Origin: Lateolabrax maculatus
Lineage: Eukaryota; Chordata; Actinopteri; Acropomatiformes; Lateolabracidae
Length of the DNA: 64,000 bases
Direction: 5' to 3'
Assembly: GCA_031216445.1 (NCBI GenBank)
Contig: CM062204.1
Location: 14,939,001 to 15,003,000, forward strand
Positions within the stretch are counted from its first letter, which is position 1, and the number at the start of each line of letters is the position of its first letter. Below are positions 13,881-26,399 of the stretch, piece by piece. A program made the translations under genes and the position numbers. The notes under the pieces are model-generated. The model did not search any database and had not been told where the DNA came from. It worked only from the letters and a program-made list of their open reading frames with translations.

Positions 13881-14426
13881 TTTACCGGCCAGCACAGCTT
13901 AAAATGGCCAAACAACGATGTCAGTTCATCTCATACAGGACTCGAAGACCTTGACTCTTAGCCTTAAACATATGCTCATAAAAACATATTGCCACATAAA
14001 CCATGAGGACCCCAATCATAGAAAGTTTTAATTTTAGTCTGAAAACTACTACAAAGCAATCAAAGCCTTGACCTTTAAAGCTCTAAACCCTTCTAAGTTC
14101 TGCCAATGGCCTACCATTGAACTGTAAATTATCAATTTAAATATAATTTATAAATTAATTGAAGGCGTTCTTAGTATTGAAGGGTAAATAAGGCAAAAAG
14201 AAAACAACAAAAAACCTCCATATTGCTGTGTTGGCTCCAGTAGTCACAGGAAGAAAGTTTAAGGAAAGGTGAGTACCTGCCAGCTCTACACGCACACAAT
14301 GATTAACAGCACATCTGCACACATGCAGGTGCGTACACATTGGGATGCACAAGTTTAAGAAATAAAGTAAAGTAGCGGTTTAAAAATAGTTTGCAGAAGC
14401 AGCACAGTGTGTTATAGAGCTCTCTG
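13881..14426. other. Non-coding stretch, nothing recognised
   Basis: AT-rich DNA between the dispersed repeat and the TG cassette. Confidence 0.55.
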
Positions 14427-14644
14427 CACTCTGTCTTCTCATCATCACTTCCAGAGGTTAAAGATAGTGTGCGTCAGTTTGTGTGTGTGTATGTGTGCGT
14501 GTGCACGAGTATGCATGTGTGTATGTGTGTGTGTGTGTGTGTGTACAGACTTCTCACTCTGCCAGCTCATCATCACTTTCAGAGGTTGAAGAGACATTTT
14601 GCGAGTGCTTGTGTATGTTTCTGTGTGGCTCGCTGTGTGTGTGT

Positions 14645-14682
<38 letters not shown>

Positions 14683-14690
14683 CGCAGCTC
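14427..14690. repeat. Two-copy cassette plus (TG)n tracts
   Basis: A unit containing CTCATCATCACTT(C/T)CAGAGG occurs at about 14,427-14,480 and again at 14,555-14,613. Each copy is followed by a long (TG)n tract (14,478-14,544 and 14,614-14,681). The spacing of about 128 bases indicates local tandem duplication of unique sequence plus microsatellite. Confidence 0.85.
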
Positions 14691-14754
14691 TGCTTTGTAT
14701 TCATGTCTCGTGCTGATTGTGCTCTGAATGAATCTTGCTCCAGCCTGCTGGGTA

Positions 14755-14870
14755 GAGGGGAGGGGGGGGGGGGGGGAGGGAGAGGACAGAAGGAGAGTTA
14801 AAGGGATGGATGAAAGCAGAGAGGGAAGGGAGGATTAGAGGGGGTGCAGGAGGATTGGAAAAGTGCGTGT
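14755..14870. repeat. G-rich purine tract
   Basis: A run of G broken once, then 16 G in a row, followed by GGGAGAGG-like purine-rich DNA to about 14,870. G-quadruplex or triplex formation is possible. Confidence 0.8.
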
Positions 14871-17800
14871 GCTGGGGTTTTTTCTCCCCCCTCTATCAGG
14901 TGCAATGCGGAGAAGGTGTTAAGATCTGCTGAATTTGCTTACCCATAAGCCTTAGCAGGTCGCTGCGAATAGGTCACTGCTAGGAGCAGGAAGTGTAGTT
15001 ACTGAGAATGATGCCAAATTAAGACAAAAAAAAAGTTCTCCCTAAACCTTTTCATCAGATAAAAGTCTATAGGGTGTTTGGAGCGATAGCAATTAACAGC
15101 TTATGAAGCTGGTAATTCTTAGGACAGTACAAACAGCTCTGTCTCTTACACAAATTAAATCACTGGCAGTCTTTTTAAATGCTCCCCTGCAAGCAGATAT
15201 CCTGTTTGAACCCTTCCCAACTTTCAAAACTGGATAGTTAAAAAAGTGAGTCTTGATAACTTCCAACAGCAGTTGCAGGTCTGTGTGTGTGGACACCATA
15301 CACGTGCAAACTGCTGCAGTTCAGCAAGGTAGCCGTCACACACAGGTAGAGGTAAGCAGCGTGGCCCAGGCATAAAACAGTATGGCTTCCTACACACAAC
15401 TGTCCTATATATGAGTCTGCCCTCGAAAAACTTGAAACTGTGTTTGGTGATGGGATGATAACTGAATCATATGTCTCGATTAATAAAGATTTAGTAACTG
15501 ATAAGAGACACAAGAAACAGACTGTCCAACACCTTGACAGGACAATGAGTGAATGAAATGTTAACTAAAAGTTGGTAGATTCATAGCTGCAATCCAGCTC
15601 AGCTGTCAAGCTACGTACTGTATCACGGTCAGGCATCCCTATCTTTATATGATGTCATGAGCTTTTCAGCAGTGTTCACTGCTGTCACTGGTCTTTTATT
15701 TATCTTCCAGTCATCTGTTGGAGCAATGTTGCAGAACAATTCTCCAGTCACTGAATGAAAAAGACATCCTGCACGATCTTTGATTTTTACATGTTTTTTT
15801 TTTTTTACATGATTTTGCTACTGTCCACCACTGCTATGCGAATATTATGAGTTGAGCGAATCAAGATAAACAGCTGGTGGTGTTATTCTCAAGTCAGATG
15901 CCATTAAACTATCGCAGAAGAACAGGGCAAAATGAGATGATTAAAAAAGCTAATGAATGAAAACAATGTGAAAAACGTGATGGAAATGTGGCATTTATGT
16001 TTATTTAATGTATTAATTTGAGGAAGGTTACAGTGTCCTCATGGGTCCACACATATTTAATGTTTTCGCCTGTCACAATTTTTCATCCCCAGTGGAACGG
16101 AAGCTTCAGTGGATGTTTAAGTCACATGTTTCATGTACATCATGATTTATTCGTTAAGTCTGTTTTTATTGCACCTTGTCACATTTAGATTTTTATCAAT
16201 ACACCACCTTTTCCACCTCAGATAAGTCAAAAAAAAAACTTTTTTTTTCAATTTCCAGCTTTTCCACTTAGGTTTTTTTATGCACAAATTAAAAATGAAA
16301 CAGGTGAATGGAAAAGTTGATGAGCTGATAATTTAGATGATGGTTTAGAGCTAGCTTTGTGGTGGATGAGAGCTTCACAGGCTTAAATATTCAGTTACTA
16401 AAAACTTCTCAAGCCATCATTTGTATGTTCAAGATACTAATTGTCTAAATATGCAACTTCCATTGGAGCCAATAGCATGTTGTTTTTGCTATATTTAAGG
16501 GAAACTACGACATTTACTTTAAACATTTCACTTGACTACTGGACACCAGAAGCCCCAAAAATGTATGATATGATTTGAGATATCTAGGTTGGAGAAAGCT
16601 TGGATCTTTATAACTTTGTAGTATTGCAACTGGTATTGTTTCTTGGCATTTTTGCAATTTTTTTAACGTGAACTCTCATTCTTAAAAAGTCTAATAAAAA
16701 TAGCATCGAAAAAAACTATTAAAAAAATGCTGTTTGAATGGCACTAGTACTTTACATCTAAATACATGCCTACACAGGCATGAGCTTGACTCAAAGAAGA
16801 AAAGGCCACAAACTGAGAAATAAAAAGTCTCAAATAGCTTTCAGAATGAAAAAATCCCGAGACTGACCTTGTTTCACTAGATTAAATACAACCTCTGTGT
16901 ACCACACGTTGTTCTGTCTATTTTGAATAAACTCTTCTCTAACAAGAGTCACTGATGCCATATATCAGTCAGCTAAACAGCCAGATTCTCACACACGGTA
17001 GACTCTAATCCATTTCTAAAGCAGCTGTATCTCATTGGTTCATTCATCAAAGCCCGCTTCCTGTCCTCGGTCTCCCACCGGAACCAATTTGATCATAACC
17101 CCTTGAATTCTGGCACCTTCGCCCCCAGTGTGGAGACAAGGACTGCTTCCTACATAATTAGTCTGTACCAGGCATTACCGTCACAGTGACAAAAACACGA
17201 CCTTACCCAGGATGGTCTGTAATTCTGGTCTGCACTGCAAGAGGCACAGAGGGAGATGGAAGGCACAAGAAGGAAGGTGAAGGGAGATGATAAGGTATGA
17301 GCGAAAAATGAGTGAAAGATTAAAAATTTGTTATAATTAGGTTGTGCTGTTAAGGGACCAAGGAGAATGACTGTGATGGAGAAACAAAAAGAAAGATCAG
17401 GACTGGGCAGACTTAAAAAGGAAAAGGACAAAAAACATAATGAAAACGTGTGTTGTCATGTGGAACAGCGAATGGAAAAGTAGGTACTTATAAATGGTAC
17501 AAAGACAGATAAAAAGACACACAAATAATATGAGACAAAATGTTCATGAAACAACACAGTTGTATGGAGGCAAATCTCGAGATAGTGATAGTGAGTCTCA
17601 TCTCCTGGAAGTTTGTGAAACAGGCACGGGGTCGGTGTAGAAAATGTGACAAATATATCTTTCCACCATGGACGGGTTTTATGTGAAGGAGCTAAGACTA
17701 GAAAAAAGGTGAAAGAGGTAACAGTAGGACAGAAATACTTTGTTGGCTTGTAAGGACCTTTAAGTTGTTGGGAGGAAGGATTTGCTGTTTCATTTCCCCT

Positions 17801-18091
17801 TAAATCTGACAACTTGAGTTTAATTCCCTACTCAAGATGTCTACTTTGTGGAAAAACTTAATTAGTACTTACATTTTTAGATGCAAAGCACCACAGAGTT
17901 GTAGAAGGTTATTCACTTACTCCCTCAAATTTGTTGATTCAACCACAGGTAGTCTATTTACCACAGTGTAGATGTCAGGGGGCTTTATATGAAATAAACT
18001 GAGCCAGGATCATTCAATCACCTCCTCTCTGCCTTGTTTTTAATTTAACAATGACTAAAACATTTACCCATCTTAGAATGTTAAGTATTTA
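14871..18091. other. Non-coding stretch, nothing recognised
   Basis: AT-rich. Frames at 15,093-15,513 and 17,150-17,812 (minus) lack motifs and splice context. The right end is the TA target of the Tc1 insertion. Confidence 0.55.
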
Positions 18092-19587
18092 CAGTTGAAG
18101 TCAGAAGTTTACATATACTTGGGTTGAAATCATTAAGACTAATTTTTAATCACTCCACAGTTTTCATGTTAACAAACTATAGTTCTGGCAAGTCGGTAAG
18201 GACATTTACTTTGTTTTACAATAATTGCTTAAAAAGAGACAATTTCACTTATAATTATATATATCACATTCCAGTGGGTCAGAAGTTTACATACACTAAG
18301 TTGACTGTGCCTATAAACAGCGTGAAAAATTCCAGAAAATTATGTCATGGCCTAAGAATCTTCTAATAGGCTAATTGACAACATTTTAGTAAATTGGAGG
18401 TGTACCTGTGGATGTATTCAAAGGCCTACCTTCAAACTCAGTGCCTCTTTGTTTGACATCATGGGGAAATCTAAAGAAATCAGCCAACCTCAACAAGTCT
18501 GGTTCATCCTTGGGAGCATTTACCAAATGCCTGAATGTATCACGTTCATCTGTACCAACAATGCTGTCACACCGCTCAGGTAGGAGATACCTTCTGTGTC
18601 CTGGGAAGGAACATACTTTGGTGTGAAAAGTGCAATCAATCCCAGAATAACAGCCAAGGACCTTGTAAAGATGCTGCAAGAAATAGGTACAAAAGAATCT
18701 CTAGCCACAGTAAAACGAGTCCTATATCATTATTACATGAAAGGCCATTCAGCAAGGAAGAAGCCACTGCTCCAAAACTGGCATAAAAAAAGCCAGACTA
18801 TAGCTTGCAACTGCACATGGGAACAAAGACAAAAATGTCCTCTGGTCTGATGAAACAACTGTTTGGCCATAATGTCCAACGTTATGTTTGGAGGAAAAGG
18901 GAGGAGGCTTGCAAGCTGAAGAACAGAATTCCAAACCGTGAAACACGGGGGTGGCAGCATCATGTTGTGGGAGTGCTTTGCTGCAGGAGGGACTAGTGCA
19001 CTTCAAAAAATAGATGGCATCATGACGAATTTGTGGATATATTGAAGCAACATCTCAAGACATCAGCCAGGAAGTTAAAGCTTGGTTGTAAATGGGTCTT
19101 CCAAATGGACAATGACCCCAAGCATACTTCCAAAGTTGTGGCAAAATGGGTTAAGGACAACAAAGTCAAGGTAGTGGAGTGGCCATCACAAAGCCCTGAC
19201 CTCAATCTCATAGAAAATTTGTGGGCAGAACTGAAAAAGAATGTGCGGGCAAGGAGGCCTATAAACCTGACTCGGTTACACCAGTTCTGTCAGGAGGAAT
19301 GGGCCAAAATTACAGCAACTTATTGTGGGAAGCTTGTGGAAGGCAACCTTATCGTTTGACCTATGGTGAACAAGTTAAAAGCAATGCTGTAAGTGTATGT
19401 AAACTTCTCACCCACTGGGAATGTGTAGAGAGGAATAAAACCTGAAATAAATCATTTCACATTCTTAAAATAAAGTAGTGATCATAACTGACCTAAAACA
19501 GGGAATGTTTACTAGGATTAAATGTCAGGAGTTATGAAAAACTGAGTTTAAATGTATTTGGCTAATGTAAACATCTGGCTTTAACTG
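18092..19587 (+). mobile_element. Tc1/mariner transposon of Sleeping Beauty/Tdr1 type
   Basis: The element is 1,496 bp, flanked by TA target dinucleotides (18090-18091 and 19588-19589). Each end has two direct repeats inside the inverted repeat (IR/DR layout). On the left the outer repeat starts CAGTTGAAGTCAGAAGTTTA at 18,092 and the inner repeat CCAGTGGGTCAGAAGTTTAC at 18,271. On the right the inner repeat is at about 19,391-19,429 and the outer at about 19,559-19,587. The left end is close to the salmonid/zebrafish Tc1 consensus, while the right inverted repeat is more eroded. The encoded transposase is broken, so the copy is inactive on its own. Confidence 0.93.
18461..19390 (+). pseudogene. 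Broken Tc1 transposase (DD34E)
   Basis: The transposase starts ATG at 18,461 (MGKSKEIS). The rest of the protein is spread over several frames: N-terminal DNA-binding part near 18,480-18,626, a second piece 18,596-18,840, a third 18,850-18,960, and a long intact C-terminal piece 19,033-19,359. The DDE catalytic signature is still readable as LWSDET (about 18,841), QMDNDPKH (about 19,102) and LIENLW (about 19,207). At least four frame changes make it non-coding as a whole. In family members the protein cuts and pastes DNA at TA sites. Confidence 0.9.
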
Positions 19588-22139
19588 TAAATGTAGCCTT
19601 GAAGTTACATTTTTTGATAAAAGGTGCAATGTTTTTTTATGATGTTTTGTTTGTATTTCTAGCTCACACTGTCCTCCCAAGAAAAATCAAAAGACTCTTC
19701 ATTGTTTCAGCAAATACCCCAGAACTATGCTTAAGGAGGAAATAGCATGATATTATTATAGAGCCCAAAGTCCACCAGGTTGGTTTGGTTGAATCAGAGA
19801 ATATGCACAGAAACATTGCCAAAATGCCATGCGGTCCCTTTAACGTCAAGAGAAGCTGCTTTAATTGTCAATCCTTTTTGATTTCAGAAACAGGAGAAAA
19901 ACTACCAAACAATTTGTGCGTTTGACACATTGAAGGAGGGCAAGCAGACAGTCAATTATATATGGACAGTAAAATAGAGAAACATCAGGAAAAACAATGG
20001 AGAGAGATGACAGATCATCATAAATGTGTATAGACACAGTCAGGAAAAGAGAGAAGGACGTGCATTTATACAGAAATAGCCGACAGTATTTGCCATGCAA
20101 AGTGTTCGAGGACAGGGACTGGATTTTAAAATAAGCAGTGTGCTGTACTGGCGGGGCGTGGAGGTCTGAGGTAAAATCTTGCCCTCCATGATTGCCAGCT
20201 GCACACAAAGAAGTACTGCTTCGATCGACAATGACAATAATAACAGGATGGCGCCGAGCAGCACATACCCTCTTATTAAAACCAGCACATTCTCTTTGTC
20301 AGGGGCCTAAGGTGACGCACATCGAGGTTTAAATGCACACAACTCAAATTCACGTACACACATGAACACGCGTACATCCTGTAAGTGTGAGCAAAATGCA
20401 TCCTTCAGCCTCATTACGCTTCTCTAAACATCAGTGAAATAAAACTCTAATAAGGAACGAGGGTGGAAAAGGTTAATAACCACCCTTATTAATTTTGGAT
20501 TAAATACGATGTAATGAAATCACAGAGCTGTGCTCAATAAACTGTTAAATGTTGCACTTCAGAAGAAGTACGCCATCGCCTTCTGATCTCTCCCTGCAGC
20601 TGTTGTCTTATCTGCTGGTGGAGGGCTTTTATTTAGTTTATTTATTAATTTATTTTGGGAAGAAATGAAGGGTAATTGGAAGAGCGTAAGTCATGTGACC
20701 TGAAAGCTGTTAAGCCATTGGTTGATGAAGTTGTCTAATTCCTGTTTAGTGAACTTGAATGACTCATTGCCAGGGTAACTCACAATGTGCGGTTAATAAA
20801 CAAAGCAAACTAAAAAGTTTTCTGGAAAGGTTTTCAATGAGACGCTTGGGGACAAACTGTGTCTACGTGATTGTGTTTATGTGTGTGCCTTTTCTTTCTG
20901 TTTGTCACTTGGGATGACTGAGTTTGATTGCGAAAAGTCTATTACTGTGAGTCCCATTTTGTTGAAAATGCCAACGAAACAGTTTGATGATGAGCGTTGT
21001 CCAATAAATACTTACACAACATAATTAACAACTCATTTTGTCTGACAACAACAGACTGAATCAGACCCAAATGTTAATGAGTTATGATTGAACCTTTTAC
21101 CTCGAACTTGTCCTTGAAGACTGCATGCGATAAGGACACAGAGAAAGTGATATGCTCCTGTTATTATAGCACTGCTGTGGAGATTTATTGCCAGAGTTTT
21201 AATTATAGATAAAAGTGACGTAGGGCCTAGTCTCAACCCAAAACATCATAGAAATATATTCTGGATGCTTTAAAATTATTACCATCGCCATGTATAATCA
21301 ATCCATATTAGTATTAAATGGCTCACAGAGTTGTAGACTGATGAGGCCTGTTACGTTTGATGATGAGCCATCACCAGAATAAAGCGGTGCAGGTGGCCAG
21401 ATATCAGTTTATCAAAGCGTTCCTACTTTTTGAGCAAAATATTTCACACTCTGCTGTGTTTGCTCTCATCATCGTGTTTGTTTTTACAGGGTGATTCTGC
21501 ATTTTTCAGCTAATCCAATAGGTTTTTAAATGGTTTATTCATCTCGAGGAGAAAGACAATGTTCTCAACCCCTAAAAGTAAACAATCCTTCTGCTTAGAC
21601 GGCAATGATGCATTGTATGATCAAAGAAAATAAAAAAGACAACTGACTTGACTAAGTTCTAAGTGACACAGTTTATTTTCTTTGCTGATAAAATATAAAT
21701 CATTGCTTTACCTTGTTTATCTAAGTGGGCTACCACAGCCTGCTCTTGGTCTTAGGTTTTTTGAATTAAACTTATAATAATATGTTCAGTCTTCTCATGA
21801 GTTTTCCTAATGCAAAATTGGCAGAGTTCAATGAACTTGAGAAAAGACAAGAATTAACTATTGCAACTGATCAGTCATGCTGAGAAACATTGTAACTTCA
21901 GTGTTTTGTTCACCTGGAGTGAAGTTGCCTTCCGGTGACACATACGCCCAGGCACTGACAATGAAATTTTTTTAATGTCATTCAAATAATATCAAATAAT
22001 ATTTTCTGCGTGATTCATTCCAGTATTTGCTTTTAGGATTAGGATTGATTTAAGTGGTTGATTCTGTTTGTGCAAAAACTGTCTTTGTTTATAAAGACAT
22101 GTACACCAACTACATACCTTGTTATAAGGACATTCTTTC
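19588..22139. other. Non-coding stretch, nothing recognised
   Basis: Single-copy-looking DNA. The part at about 20,570-20,780 is more complex and could be a conserved element, but no specific motif decides this. Confidence 0.5.
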
Positions 22140-23900
22140 CACAGCTAAATCTACCAAATTTAATTAGGTCGGGCAAAGGGAATGTAAGACGCCTGTTTTC
22201 CACGTATGTAAACAATATTGTACAGCCACTGGACACTTTTTTCAACTCATCTATATATAATTGCTCAATGAACCACCTCCATGTCCTTCTTCTCTCCAAA
22301 ATTGAAAATATTCTCCAGCAACTGTCTGCCTCGAAGAATACTACATACTGTTCACTTTATTCGTCTTTATATGCTCCCCCTTTTTTCTTCACTATGTAGT
22401 TTTAAACATCCAACTGCTGAAATATCTGGTATCATTCATAAATCCAAATCATCTACCTGCCATTTAGAACCCCTTCCTACTCATTTAGTAAACGTCTGCC
22501 TACCTTCCCTGTCCTCCTTAATAACTGACATTATATTGGACATTCCTCCCTTACTCCTCGTCTTGTTCGCTTGTCTCCCAAAACAGCTGCAATAACTCCG
22601 ATTCTCAAAAACCTGGCGAAGACCCTAAAAACTTGAAAAAATTTCTCCCAACTTCAAATTTACCATTTCTCTCTAAAATACTTCAAAAAACAGTTGCAGC
22701 TCAGGGACACATTCAGTTGACTGACAACAATCTGGTTGAACAATTTCAGTCTGACTTTCATTCCTTTCACAGTACAGTGACAGCCTTGGTGAAAATCACC
22801 AGTGACCTTTTGATGGCAGCTGACTCTGGGCTTTTAACCGTACTCATCCTACTTGATCCGAGTGCATCTTTCGATCCATCTCGCATACCATTCTTCTAGA
22901 GAGATTACCTTCCTTTGAAATCATTGGCACCTCTATTGCCTGGTTTGGATCTTAGATCTTCTGGCCGCACTCAGTTTAGCCACTTTAAAAATTTGACTTC
23001 ACAGCTCTACCCAGTTACTAGCAGTGTTTCCCAGGACTCTGTTTTGGGTCCCCTTTTATTTATTATTTACCGTCCACCTCTTGGCAATATTTTTTAGGAA
23101 ATTCAGCTTTCAATTTCACTGCTACGATGACACCTAGCTGCATCCATCCACCAGGCCTACTTCCACTCTTTCGCCAACAAGGAAATTGCATTTGAAATTT
23201 GAGTGTCAGCATTAAAATATACAGAAAATAAGCATATCATCTCATAGTCTTTTAACATATAAACTTAGGCCTACATAATATTGAACTATCAATATGAATC
23301 CGTTGATGCATTAAAAAGTGAGAAAAAAATGACTTGGATTTCAGGGCCCGCCCATAAAAACCAAATGCCCTGCCAGTTACTTTCCTCTGGGTACGGGTCT
23401 GTTCACATCACATATTGACTATTGCCATTCTATCCTCTCTTGGTCTTAATCTGAAGTGTCTTCACAAAGTCCAACTGTATCAGAATTTTGCTGCATGTAT
23501 GATTACCAGAACTCCCTCCATAGATCATGTCACTCCTGTTCTTCAGCAACATCACTGGCTCCATGTTACATACCTTGTTGATTTCAGTATTCTGCTTCTC
23601 ACCTTTAAGACCCTTCATAATCTAGCCCCTTTGTATCTTTCCGAACTTCTTATTTACACACCCTCATGTACTCCCAGATCCTCTTCTGCCATCCAACTCA
23701 CTACACCATCCGCCTGTTTGACCACCATGGGGGTCTAGAGGCTTCAGCCGTTCTGCCCCCGCTTTTGGACGCTCTCTACCACAAAACATTTGCAACACTA
23801 GCTCTCTCTTTACCTTCAAATCGCATCTCAACAGACACCTTTTCAAACTGGCATATTTGGTTGGATTCTACAGCATTCTGACTAATGGTTACACACATAT
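22140..23900 (+). mobile_element. L2-like LINE body, decayed
   Basis: Successive frames give L2-clade reverse transcriptase pieces: LSKIENILQQLSASKNTTYC (about 22,300), HKSKSSTCHLEPLPTHLV (about 22,450), LPFLSKILQKTVAAQ then QFQSDFHSFHSTVTALVKIT (22,650-22,800), DSVLGPLLFIIY (about 23,040), and the C-terminal domain with KVQLYQNFAACMITRTPSI and LLLTFKTLHNLAPLYLSE (23,470-23,650). At about 23,110-23,135 the active site reads CYDDT followed by a stop, so the alanine of YADD has been lost. A low-similarity stretch at 23,150-23,400 suggests an internal insertion or rearrangement. No L2-type 3' tail is seen. Confidence 0.85.
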
Positions 23901-26039
23901 TGAGTTTTTTGCACTGATGATGATTTTATACTTAGTTTTTTGTATTAACTTATCATTCTACAGGTGGTGGTAATACACCAAGCTACACACTGATGTGCCA
24001 ACAAAGGCAGTGAAGAAGAAGACTACCAGCAAGTACATTTGGATGTAAACAATGCAAGAGTCAAACTTTTCAGTAAAATGTACTTTACAAATGTTTTATA
24101 AGGAAGAAAACAGATTCAAAAAGTTTAGTTAGACCACAAGGATTCACACAATGTGTTTTGGGGAGTAGCACTGAATGTAAATATAAAGTTTGTTTGTTTG
24201 GAATAAAACTCCATAGGGCTTTAACGGCAAAATTCATAAATACAAATCTAGTCATACATACCTGAGTGTACCTCAGAGGATTAATCTTGTGTCCAGAGTC
24301 TTTTTTTCTCTCACTTAATTTACAAAGATACCTGAACCGTGCTAGTCTCTGTCAGTTAACCCGATAAAACGGCAGGGAAATCAGTGTGAATGGGAGAGGG
24401 GACGGACATATCTGCCAGAGCAAATGAAACATGAGCTCGCAGATGCATCCGGTTCCCAGGCTAGGGAGGAATAGGATATGAGAGATATGAACCAAAGATA
24501 TACTTATGTGTCTGTTTGTTTATTTTTTTAATGAAAGAATGAAGCGAAACAAAATGCCAATTTTGTTTATACTATCAGGCCATTAGCACAGCAGTGCACC
24601 GAAGCCACCAAAAATGCTCATAGGTTTTGGTTTATACCAAACGTACCAGCTCTGATAGCTTTTGTCTTTGGAGCACTATTTTCTAATACACATTTGAAAG
24701 GATTAAAATGTCTGTTGACCATGATTAAATGCAGCAAATGAGTGATTGTCTTATATTGAATGTAGTGTCATGTGCTACCCCACAACTCAGCTTGGCAATA
24801 CATCAAATGTTTACATTAACTGAAGCTTTAGTGAATGCTTGTGCTATACATCTTGATAAGCTCTATGGCTTATCATCATATGTAACCGCTGCCCACCACC
24901 TTCCTGCGGTGGTGACTGTCGTTCTTGGTCAAATTGACTTTAAGCGGAAGATTCTCATCTTAGTTTTAAAACATGCACCTTGCACAGTTTCTAGGAATAA
25001 TAACATTTAAATGTAAAACATATAGTGTGTCTTTATAGTGTTAAAGCAGAACTTACTAAACTTGTGAGGACCCTTGTTGACTACATTCAGTCACAAATCT
25101 ACCTTAGCTTAAAAGTGTGTTTTTGTAAGGGTCTGCCAATTATCTTGGTGGCTCCTTTTTTTCTGTCTATTTCTGTTGGTGTGTGGATGCATTCAATGCA
25201 GTTATGATATCAGGGCTTGTTTTGTTTCAAAAGGAGGTATGGAAAAAAAATTCATGACAAATTGAAAAACAACTTCCACAGACTTCAAATTGCTTTTGCT
25301 TGGTGATCCATCAAAATAAACGCCTTAATTTAGTTTTGTTATAGTTACTGTGTTATTGTTGTTTCATTGAGAGTTGAGGTTGTTTTTATAATGCTGTTTC
25401 ACTCCTACACTGTGCTTACTGTCAATCACGAGAAGAAATAGAAGTCTCCACCACAAAATAATCCCTCAAAAATGTCACCTTTTAAACTCAGCGTCGAATC
25501 TGTATCTTTATATTTGGGGCATTTGGGTTAGGTAGGACATTTGGTATGTTTTGATAGCCTAAAATATGTTTTTTTTTAAATACATGCTTAATTAAAAAAA
25601 AGAAAGCTGATTAGGAAGATATGAGCTGTGCTTTTCTACTAGATGCCAAAGCATAACCCAAACTTGACCTTAGCTCAGTGTTTATTTCACAAAAGTTCTT
25701 ATTGATTTGGAAATACTTGCCTAATACTGTCACTCAGCAGAAGTAATTGTGGTCTACAGGCATCATTGTATGCTTTTATAGTTCAGAGTTGAATTCCCCC
25801 CAAAAATATTAATTTCTTACAATCCTCAGGGAATATGGTCTTCATTATATGCAAGCAAACACACAAAAACTTGTAGATACTGTATGTGGGCAAAAGGTAT
25901 TGTAAACAATAGAAACCATTTGGATACAGCATATGGGTGAATGATTGTGTCAAACACAGACACTCATAGACAGATTTTCTACCTCCCACTGCAACTTCCC
26001 TAAACATACCAAATTTTTATCCCTGACAATACTTTTCCT
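23901..26039. other. Non-coding stretch, nothing recognised
   Basis: AT-rich. The frame at 24,729-25,010 has no family motif. Confidence 0.55.
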
Positions 26040-26240
26040 CCACCGACACAAAAGGTTGATGACACCGCGGCTGACTCAGCCAGACGGTAGAAATCTTCAT
26101 TGTGCTAATTAGATCCTTCGCTGTCTGTTAAAGACTTTTATCTCTCCCACATCTCCATGCCCATCTAATCTGGCCTTATCTGCAGGCTCCATCTCAAGGT
26201 GATTGCTGAGATAGTCTCTGCCACGGAGTTAAAAGGAACA
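26040..26240. promoter_or_regulatory. Candidate regulatory element with MARE/AP-1 palindrome
   Basis: GGCTGACTCAGCC at 26,069-26,081 is a full palindrome around a central C and fits a MAF/AP-1 recognition element. It is followed by a homeodomain-type CTAATTAG (about 26,105) and a CTTATCTGCAGG GATA/E-box-like cluster (about 26,176). The stretch is repeat-free and non-coding. Regulatory function is inference only. Confidence 0.3.
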
Positions 26241-26328
26241 CTATTGTCTGAGTGAGCAGAAATAGTATCTCATTTCCCCTCAGTCAAACTTGTCCAAAGT
26301 CAGTTTTCACATTAGTGTTTGCGTGTGC

Positions 26329-26332
26329 AAGT

Positions 26333-26366
<34 letters not shown>
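26329..26366. repeat. (TG)n microsatellite
   Basis: About 15 TG units, with flanking partial repeats up to 26,395. Confidence 0.93.
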
Positions 26367-26369
<3 letters not shown>

Positions 26370-26399
26370 GGTCTTTTTAAATGTGTGTGCGTATAGTCG

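Noticed and set aside
14427..14690. Considered as a CRISPR-like array because of repeated units
   Set aside because: Only two units separated by microsatellite, in a vertebrate genome; it is a local tandem duplication.
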